DNA from: Streptomyces sp. NBC_01235
GTDB taxonomy: Bacteria > Actinomycetota > Actinomycetes > Streptomycetales > Streptomycetaceae
Assembly (NCBI RefSeq): GCF_035989285.1
Contig: NZ_CP108513.1
Coordinates: 6,200,001-6,264,000 of the forward strand
DNA length: 64,000 nucleotides
Direction: 5' to 3'
Part shown: positions 58,564 through 64,000 of the stretch, piece after piece
Position numbering within the stretch: the first letter of the stretch is position 1
Layout: the number at the start of each line of letters is the position of its first letter
Notes under the pieces: model-generated
Database searches by the model: none
What the model was told of the DNA's origin: nothing
What the model saw: the letters and a program-made list of their open reading frames with translations, nothing else
Position numbers and translations under genes: made by a program

Positions 58564-58798
58564 CCGGCACTCCCTTATGACTCAGTGACTCCGCGTAACG
58601 TCTGATGCTGAATGTGCCGACCCTTCCTACCTCCCAATGGGTGGCGAAGGGCGAGCTTTCGTCGCTTTTCCGCCTGGAAGGGGGCCTTGATCAGGTATAG
58701 GCCACCGAGGTAACTCACTCGAAAGAGTGGCGGGGCGACGCGCTGATGGAGCACGTAGGCTCAGTGGCAGACAGGAAAAAGGCAGACAGGAGTTGATC

Positions 58799-59140
58799 GT
58801 GATTCCCGGTGGTGGCCAGCCGAACATGCAGCAGCTGCTCCAGCAGGCCCAGAAGATGCAGCAGGATCTGGCCCGTGCCCAGGAGGAGCTGGCGAACACG
58901 GAGGTCGACGGGCAGGCCGGCGGCGGCCTGGTGAAGGCCACGGTCACCGGCTCCGGCGAACTGCGCGCCCTGCGGATCGACCCGAAGGCGGTGGACCCCG
59001 AGGACACCGAGACCCTCGCCGACCTGATCGTCGCGGCCGTCCACGCGGCCAACGAGAACGCGCAGACGCTCCAGCAGCAGAAGCTCGGCCCGCTGGCCCA
59101 GGGTCTGGGCGGCGGCGGCATCCCGGGTCTGCCTTTCTAG
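58799..59140 (+). CDS. YbaB/EbfC nucleoid-associated protein
   Basis: A 113-residue protein. [79 protein letters not shown] is the typical YbaB sequence; it forms tweezer-like dimers that bind DNA. The C-terminal part is Gly-rich and ends [12 protein letters not shown] 58799 is the start, with AGGAG at 58788-58792 6 nt upstream. recR follows in the usual ybaB-recR order. Confidence 0.95.
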   Translation: MIPGGGQPNMQQLLQQAQKMQQDLARAQEELANTEVDGQAGGGLVKATVTGSGELRALRIDPKAVDPEDTETLADLIVAAVHAANENAQTLQQQKLGPLAQGLGGGGIPGLPF

Positions 59141-59219
59141 GGCCGGTCCGTCTTTCTAAGACCGGCCCCGGCCAACTACCGTACGTACTGCAAGGAACCC
59201 CAGGAAGGACGGCAGTCCG

Positions 59220-59819
59220 TTGTACGAAGGCGTGGTCCAGGACCTCATCGACGAGCTGGGGCGGCTGCCCGGCGTCGGTCCCAAGAGCGCGCAGCGGATC
59301 GCCTTCCACATCCTCCAGGCGGAACCGACGGACGTACGGCGGCTCGCGCAGTGCCTGATGGAGGTCAAGGCGAAGGTCCGCTTCTGCGCGACCTGCGGCA
59401 ACGTGGCGCAGGAGGAGCTGTGCGGCATCTGCCGCGACGCCCGCCGCGACCCGACGGTCATCTGCGTCGTCGAGGAGCCGAAGGACGTCGTGGCGATCGA
59501 ACGCACGCGCGAGTTCCGCGGCAAGTACCACGTCCTCGGCGGCGCGATCAGCCCCATCGAGGGTGTCGGACCCGACGACCTGCGTATACGAGAACTTCTC
59601 GCGCGGTTGGCCGACGGTACGGTCACGGAACTGATCCTTGCCACGGACCCGAATCTGGAAGGCGAGGCCACCGCCACGTACCTCGCCCGCATGATCAAGC
59701 CCATGGGCCTGAAGGTCACCCGCCTGGCCAGCGGCCTCCCGGTGGGTGGCGACCTGGAATACGCGGACGAGGTCACTCTCGGCCGCGCCTTCGAGGGGAG
59801 ACGACTCCTAGATGTCTGA
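59220..59819 (+). CDS. recR: Recombination mediator RecR
   Basis: A 199-residue protein (TTG start), the standard RecR length. It has the helix-hairpin-helix [20 protein letters not shown], the C4 zinc finger [22 protein letters not shown] and the Toprim domain ([64 protein letters not shown]). With RecF/RecO it loads RecA at gaps. The next gene overlaps its stop by 8 nt. Confidence 0.97.
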   Translation: MYEGVVQDLIDELGRLPGVGPKSAQRIAFHILQAEPTDVRRLAQCLMEVKAKVRFCATCGNVAQEELCGICRDARRDPTVICVVEEPKDVVAIERTREFRGKYHVLGGAISPIEGVGPDDLRIRELLARLADGTVTELILATDPNLEGEATATYLARMIKPMGLKVTRLASGLPVGGDLEYADEVTLGRAFEGRRLLDV

Positions 59820-60474
59820 CGCCACGCTGCACGCGACCGAGCAGAACCCGGACGACTTCGCGGTCCAGATCGCGGACCAGGTCGAGAGCTTCCTGGTAGC
59901 CGTCACGGAGGTGGCCAAGGGCGACGAGCCGGGCTCGGCGGTCCCCTTCCTCCTCCTGGAGGTGTCCCAGCTCCTCCTGGCCGGCGGTCGCCTCGGCGCC
60001 CACGAGGACATCGTCCCCGACGAGCGCTACGAGCCCGACCCGGGCTTCGAGCCGGACGCGGACGAACTCCGCGAGAACCTGGCCAGCCTGCTGGACCCGG
60101 TGGACGTCTACTCGGAGGTCTTCGACCCCTACGAGCCCCGCAAGGCGCCCGTTCCGGCCCGGATCTCCGACGACCTCGCCGACGTCATCGCCGACCTGCG
60201 ACACGGCATGGTCCACTACCGCGCGGGCCGCACCACCGAGGCCCTGTGGTGGTGGCAGTTCTCCTACTTCTCCAACTGGGGCTCCACGGCCTCGGCGACC
60301 CTGCGCGCCCTGCACTCGGTGCTCGCGCACGTCCGGCTGGACCAGCCCCTGGAGGAACTGGACGGCCTCGACACCGACCAGAGCCCGCTGGGCGACGAGA
60401 CGCTGGAGTTCGAGGCGGGCCGTGTGATGGCGGAGGAGATCGGCGAGCACCTGGGCGCACGGCCGGCGAATTAG
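59812..60474 (+). CDS. DUF5063 family protein
   Basis: A 220-residue protein that I recognise as DUF5063, a conserved actinobacterial companion of recR of unknown function. It is acidic and helical ([86 protein letters not shown]). The ATG overlaps recR by 8 nt, so it is co-translated. Confidence 0.9.
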   Translation: MSDATLHATEQNPDDFAVQIADQVESFLVAVTEVAKGDEPGSAVPFLLLEVSQLLLAGGRLGAHEDIVPDERYEPDPGFEPDADELRENLASLLDPVDVYSEVFDPYEPRKAPVPARISDDLADVIADLRHGMVHYRAGRTTEALWWWQFSYFSNWGSTASATLRALHSVLAHVRLDQPLEELDGLDTDQSPLGDETLEFEAGRVMAEEIGEHLGARPAN

Positions 60475-60529
60475 CCGCGGGGACGCCGGGCGCCGGGGCG
60501 GGGGAGCAGAACGGGGGAGCGGGGGAGAG

Positions 60530-61021
60530 ATGGCCGAAGACCGCCGTGCTCGTGCCCGTGCCGCTCTGCTCGCACGCCTGGCGGAGCTGGGCCTCGCGTT
60601 GCCGCACGTCAGCCCGCCCAAGGGGGTGTACGTCCCGGCGGTGCGCAGCGGCCGGCAGGTGGCGGTGTCCGGTCAGGTGCCCCTCGTGGACGGCGCGCTC
60701 GTGGCCACCGGCCGGGTCGGGGACACGGTGACGCCCGCGGAGGCGTACGACCTCAGCCGGCGGTGCGCGCTGGCCGCGCTGGCCGCCGCGGACTCCGTGG
60801 CGGGCCGGGCGGCCGTGGCGGGCGTGGTGAAGGTGGTCGGGTACGTGGCCTGCGCCGACGGCTTCACCGGACAGGTCGGGGTCGTCGACGGCGCGAGCGA
60901 CCTCTTGCGCGCGCTCTTCGGCGACGCGGGGCGCCATGCCCGCAGCACGGTCGGCGTGGCACGGCTGCCGCTGGACTCGCCCGTCGAGATCGAGGTCGTC
61001 TTCGAGCTGGACGCCGGCTGA
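60530..61021 (+). CDS. RidA/YjgF-like protein
   Basis: A 163-residue protein with the RidA fold: GVYVPAVRSGRQVAVSGQVPLVDGALV, ALAALAAADSVAG and the active-site Arg in GRHARSTVGVARLPLDSPVEIEVVF. RidA hydrolyses reactive enamine/imine intermediates of PLP enzymes. This subtype carries a longer N-terminus and belongs to a distant branch (Rid2/Rid3-like). GGGGGAG stands just before the ATG. No aspartate-kinase genes follow here. Confidence 0.88.
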   Translation: MAEDRRARARAALLARLAELGLALPHVSPPKGVYVPAVRSGRQVAVSGQVPLVDGALVATGRVGDTVTPAEAYDLSRRCALAALAAADSVAGRAAVAGVVKVVGYVACADGFTGQVGVVDGASDLLRALFGDAGRHARSTVGVARLPLDSPVEIEVVFELDAG

Positions 61022-61047
61022 ACCGTGTTCGCCCGGGATGCCGGACG

Positions 61048-61884
61048 TCAGATGGGAACGGCCGTGCCCGTGATGCCGATGCCGCTGTCCCGTTCCGCGG
61101 GGACCGACACCGTGATGGTGCTCGGGCGGCCCATGTCCTCGCCCTGACGGATCGTCAAGGTCGCCGGGGTGGGGACGAGTTCGAGTTCCCGCAGGTAGCC
61201 GCCGAAGGCGGCGGCCGCCGCGCCGGTGGCCGGGTCCTCGACGACCCCGCCGGGCGGGAAGGGGTTGCGGGCGTGGAAGACGGTGGGCGACTCCCGCCAG
61301 ACCAGGTCGACGGTGGTCCAGTTCCGGCGGGCCATGAGGGCGGTGAGCGCGGGCATGTCGTAGTCGAGGTCGGCCAGCCGGGCCCGGTCGGCCGCGGCGA
61401 TGACCGGATGCCAGGCGCCGCCGTAGGCCGCGCGGGGCGGCAGCGCCGGATCGAGCTCGTCGGCGGACCAGCGCAGCGCCGACAGCAGCTCGGTCAGGTC
61501 GGGCTCCGCGAGGGGCTCCGTGTGCGGTGCGACGCTCACCAGGGTCGCCACCGTCGTCCCGTCGTCGGCCACGGCGGTGGTGACGGGGACGGTGCCCACG
61601 TTGGTGCGCAGGCTCAGCGGTCCGGTGCCGTGCCGGTCGGCGTGGGCGACCGCCGTGGCGATCGTCGCGTGGCCGCAGAACGGCACCTCGGCGAGCGGGC
61701 TGAAGTAGCGGACGGTCAGGGTGCCGTCGTCGGACGGCACCACGAACGCCGTTTCCGAGTAGCCGACCTCCGCCGCCGTCGCCAGCATGGTCGCGTCGTC
61801 GATGCCGGTGGCGTCGAGCACCACGCCCGCGGGGTTGCCCCCGGCCGGGTCGGTGCCGAAGGCCACATAACGCAAAACGTCCAT
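61048..61884 (-). CDS. PhzF family isomerase
   Basis: A 278-residue diaminopimelate-epimerase-fold protein. VLRYVAFGTDPAGGNPAGVVLD, GYSETAFV with the catalytic Glu, FCGHATIATAVA and EDPATGAAAAAFGGYLREL are conserved. Such enzymes isomerise small acids; no phenazine genes are nearby. ATG 61884 follows TACGGT at 6 nt with no ribosome site, so it is likely leaderless, and an upstream frame to 61917 is discounted. The truncated oxygenase gene lies 29 bp upstream of it. Confidence 0.9.
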   Translation of the reverse strand: MDVLRYVAFGTDPAGGNPAGVVLDATGIDDATMLATAAEVGYSETAFVVPSDDGTLTVRYFSPLAEVPFCGHATIATAVAHADRHGTGPLSLRTNVGTVPVTTAVADDGTTVATLVSVAPHTEPLAEPDLTELLSALRWSADELDPALPPRAAYGGAWHPVIAAADRARLADLDYDMPALTALMARRNWTTVDLVWRESPTVFHARNPFPPGGVVEDPATGAAAAAFGGYLRELELVPTPATLTIRQGEDMGRPSTITVSVPAERDSGIGITGTAVPI

Positions 61885-61913
61885 CGGACGACCGTAGCGC
61901 AGTCGAGGGGCCG

Positions 61914-62500
61914 TCATCCCCAGGTCAGCAGTTCTCCGGTGACGCTCAGCCCCATCGAGAAGCCCAGCGCGATCCGGCGGGCCCCGCTGCTGGGCCGTAC
62001 GGCGTGGAAGTTGCGGGGGTCGAGGAGGAGGGCCTCGCCGACGGACGGTGTGATCTCGACCGACTCGGCGTCCGCCACCACCGTCTCGGCGTAGCCGTAG
62101 GACCGCGGCAGCCGGTGTGCCTCGTCGGCCGGATGCCAGCGGTGCCGCCAGATGACCGTCTCGCCGCCCGACTCCGGGACGCTGAGGTACAGGTTGAAGG
62201 CGAACTGGGCGACCATTGGCGCATCCAGCAGGTCCTCCCGGAACTCGCGCAGTGCCTCGTCGAAGTGGACCTGGAAGCCGTTGTTGGGCTCACGGGCGAC
62301 GCCCGGCGCCAGCTCCCGCCCGTTCTTGCGGCCGACCGACACCGCGCCGGGCCAGTCGGCGCCCAGCGCGTCCCGGCAGAGCGCGAACGGGTCGTAGGGC
62401 AGGCCGAGTCCGCGCCAGGCCGCCCGGCTCGCCTCCACCGCCGGCCAGTAGCTGTCGGCGATGGCGCCGCTCTCGCGGTGGTCGCTCGGACCGGATGACG
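61914..62500 (-). pseudogene. 5'-truncated 2-oxoglutarate / Fe(II) oxygenase gene
   Basis: The frame encodes about 195 residues of a 2OG-Fe(II) dioxygenase: QVHFDEALREFREDLLDAPMVAQFAFNLYLSVPESGGETVIWRHRWHP, ALLLDPRNFHAVRPSSGARRIALGFSMGLS (the distal His and Arg of the facial triad region). Its 5' part runs into DHRESGAIADSYWP and stops matching at about 62500, where the left end hairpin of the TnpB element begins. So the element interrupts it; the 5' part would be beyond the right end of the window. A GTG at 62438 could allow a shorter product. Confidence 0.75.
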
Positions 62501-62509
62501 CCCCGGCCT

Positions 62510-62716
62510 TCAGGCCGGGGAGGAATCCGGCTTCCCGCCTAGCGGGGCAGGGGAAGCCGAGTCGCCGCCGGGCGATTCGGCGCTCACCGCAGGAGAGTCG
62601 AGGGCGACCTCAAGCAGGTGCAGGATCTCGGAGTTGATGGACCGCCGGTCGGCGGCTGCCTGTGCCGTGAGCCGTGCGTGGAGGTCTTCCGGGATGCGCA
62701 ACGCGAAACGAATCAT
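62510..62716 (-). CDS. Arc-like ribbon-helix-helix protein of the TnpB element
   Basis: A 68-residue protein, MIRFALRIPEDLHARLTAQAAADRRSINSEILHLLEVAL, an Arc-type ribbon-helix-helix, and a Ser/Gly/Pro-rich tail that runs through the left-end hairpins of the element. It is divergent from tnpB with only 17 bp between the start codons, so it probably binds there and controls tnpB. Promoters would overlap. It has no toxin partner. Confidence 0.75.
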   Translation of the reverse strand: MIRFALRIPEDLHARLTAQAAADRRSINSEILHLLEVALDSPAVSAESPGGDSASPAPLGGKPDSSPA

Positions 62717-62733
62717 GATGCTACGGTAGCCGC

Positions 62734-63963
62734 ATGATGACATCAGCGACAGCCGGAGACGCCGGGCACGCCCGGTGGACGTTCCGGCTTCGCGTGTCGT
62801 CCACCGCCCGCACGCTCCTGACGGCGGAGTGGGACCGGTGCCGCTGGATCTGGAACGAGTGCGTGGCCAAGTCGAAGCAGGTCCACACCTGGAACAAGAA
62901 CCGGCCCGAAGGAACCGGCAAGCGGACCTGCGGTCCTGCACAACTCGACAAGATGCTGACCGAGGCCCGGAAGAAGGCCGCGTGGCTGCGTGAGGGCAGC
63001 AGCGTTCCTCAACAGCAGATCATCCGCGACTTCGGCAAGTCCAAGACCAAAGCGCAGAAGGACATCAGGGAACGGCTGCCCATGCACCGCCGGGCCGGGA
63101 TGCCGAAGTGGAAGAAGAAGCGCGAGGCCCTGCCGAGCCTGAACTACACCAAGCGTGGCTTCGGTCTCAAAGAGGGAAAGGTGCACCTCGCGGGCGGCAT
63201 CGTGCTGACGCCGGTATGGTCGCGGGATCTTCCCGCCACCCCGTCCAGCGTGCGCGTCTTTCAGGACAGTCTGGGGCACTGGTACTGCTCCTTCGTTGTT
63301 CCCGCCGTCATCGAGCCGCTGCCCGAAACGGGCGCGGTGATCGGCATCGACTGGGGCGTGAAGGAGACCGCGACCACCACCAGCGACCCCCACGACCTCC
63401 CGCATGCCGAGCACGGCAGCAAGACCAAGGAGAAGCTGACCCGGGATGACCGGATGATGGCCCGGCGCAAGCCGAAGAAGGGGCAGTCCGGATCGAAGGG
63501 CTACGGGGAGGCCAAGCGGCTGCGCGCCAAGGCGTACAAGAAGGCCGCCCGGCAACGCCAGGACACCGGCCGCAAGTGGGCGAAGTCCGTGGTCCGCGAC
63601 CACGACGCGCTGGCAGTCGAGGACTTCCGTCCGAAGTTCCTCGCCAAGACCTCGATGGCCAAGAAGGCCGCTGACGCCGCCATCGGCGCCACCAAGACAG
63701 CTCTGGCCGAGATGGGCCGTAAGCATGGTAGGGCTGTGCACCTGGTACACCCCGCGCACACCACGATGGACTGCGCGCAATGCGGAGCGAGAGCCAAGCA
63801 CGCACTGCCGCTGGGTGAGCGCACCTACACCTGCAGCGCGTGCGGAGCCGTGTCCCCCAGGGACAAGAACTCCGCACGCGTGATGCTTGTCCGGGCTGGT
63901 CTGACCCCGGCTGGTGCTGATCGTGGAAGACCAGACGGGGCGCTGCCCCGTCTGGCAGCGTGA
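62734..63963 (+). CDS. tnpB: TnpB RNA-guided nuclease-type protein
   Basis: A 409-residue protein with an OrfB/TnpB N-terminal domain (WTFRLRVSSTARTLLTAEWDRCRWIWNECV) and a RuvC-like nuclease: Asp206 in IGIDWGVKETAT, Glu296 in LAVEDFRP, and Asp377 in SPRDKNSARVM; the zinc finger is CAQCGARAKHALPLGERTYTCSACG. All catalytic residues are present. ATG 62734 follows TACGGT (62722-62727) at 6 nt, a leaderless pattern. TnpB proteins use the RNA from the 3' end of the element as guide to cut donor sites (established for the family). No TnpA gene is visible. Confidence 0.93.
   Translation: MMTSATAGDAGHARWTFRLRVSSTARTLLTAEWDRCRWIWNECVAKSKQVHTWNKNRPEGTGKRTCGPAQLDKMLTEARKKAAWLREGSSVPQQQIIRDFGKSKTKAQKDIRERLPMHRRAGMPKWKKKREALPSLNYTKRGFGLKEGKVHLAGGIVLTPVWSRDLPATPSSVRVFQDSLGHWYCSFVVPAVIEPLPETGAVIGIDWGVKETATTTSDPHDLPHAEHGSKTKEKLTRDDRMMARRKPKKGQSGSKGYGEAKRLRAKAYKKAARQRQDTGRKWAKSVVRDHDALAVEDFRPKFLAKTSMAKKAADAAIGATKTALAEMGRKHGRAVHLVHPAHTTMDCAQCGARAKHALPLGERTYTCSACGAVSPRDKNSARVMLVRAGLTPAGADRGRPDGALPRLAA
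63931..63955 (+). ncRNA. Hairpin at the tnpB 3' end, candidate guide-RNA scaffold
   Basis: CCAGACGGGGC (63931-63941) and GCCCCGTCTGG (63945-63955) form an 11-bp perfect stem with a 3-nt loop inside the last tnpB codons. In TnpB elements the 3' end of the gene and the right end encode the omega RNA. The guide would start after the right end, beyond position 63964, and is cut off by the window. Confidence 0.5.
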
Positions 63964-64000
63964 GCCAGGAATCCCCGCTCAGCCCTGGAGGAGAGAATCC

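Larger units (their letters stand above)
62501..64000. mobile_element. TnpB-carrying IS200/IS605-like element
   Basis: The left end at 62501-62520 is a perfect 8-bp hairpin (CCCCGGCC / GGCCGGGG) followed by AGGAATCCGG. A second hairpin (62534-62546) is next. The element carries an Arc-like gene, a divergent tnpB gene, and a right end with a hairpin (63931-63955) and GGAATCCCCG, close to the window edge. No tnpA is present. Inserted into the oxygenase gene. The exact right boundary is not seen. Confidence 0.8.

Overview
The window is high-GC DNA with strongly GC-biased third codon positions, frequent GTG starts, dense short intergenic gaps, NarL-type two-component pairs, XRE/DUF397 remnants and Ser/Thr kinase genes. 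All of this points to a Streptomyces (or very close actinomycete) chromosome. The blocks fba-DUF3151-tryptophan dioxygenase-kynureninase, purA, and ybaB-recR-DUF5063 are core Streptomyces neighbourhoods as I remember them (not searched). No rRNA, tRNA or CRISPR array was found.

Layout. 1-1.7 kb: edge of an integrated element (excisionase, tyrosine integrase, strong terminator). 1.8-10.4 kb: core metabolism, mostly + strand (DUF2617, membrane-fused spermidine-synthase-like protein, CoxG-like protein, aldose epimerase, pyrE, class II aldolase, MFS exporter, DUF3151). 10.5-13.9 kb: tryptophan to anthranilate via kynurenine (dioxygenase, kynureninase, formamidase-like hydrolase), with a 17-bp tandem repeat block inside. 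14.0-20.6 kb: an alpha/beta hydrolase-acyltransferase-histidine kinase-regulator string followed by a paralogous kinase-regulator pair. 20.6-25.1 kb: an unstable patch, with a secreted ricin-type lectin protein flanked by 240-bp direct repeats, and truncated XRE/DUF397 and anti-sigma-like genes. 25.1-35.8 kb: GNAT, P450, ABC exporter with a divergent GbsR/MarR regulator, ethanolamine permease and ammonia-lyase (eutBC), DUF6086-like protein and a degenerate lipid kinase. 36-41.4 kb: purA, a Uma2 nuclease-like protein, a Tat-exported 5'-nucleotidase, and an NmrA/HxlR pair.

41.4-49.6 kb is accessory: an XRE-DUF397 gene read through into a TetR-like gene, a haloalkane-dehalogenase-like enzyme, an NmrA/TetR divergon with two matching operators, a frameshifted paralogue, a helix-turn-helix protein and a toxin-antitoxin pair with a palindromic operator. 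49.7-55.6 kb: a giant membrane glycosyltransferase, GntR, class III aminotransferase, and DJ-1/MarR operon. 55.7-61.0 kb: Ser/Thr kinase, a two-TM SLATT-like protein, ybaB, recR, DUF5063 and RidA. 61.0-64.0 kb: PhzF-like protein and a 2-oxoglutarate oxygenase gene cut by a TnpB-type (IS200/IS605-like) element carrying a divergent Arc-like gene; the window ends inside or at the right end of that element.

Regulatory style: many genes carry a TAnnnT -10 box 6-8 nt before the start codon and no Shine-Dalgarno, which suggests leaderless transcripts. Operons show tight 4- or 8-nt overlaps. Several divergent regulator-target pairs have visible palindromes. The oddest points are the duplicated-flank lectin insertion, the three-domain regulator ORF, the TnpB/Arc element, and short tandem repeats that extend gene termini.
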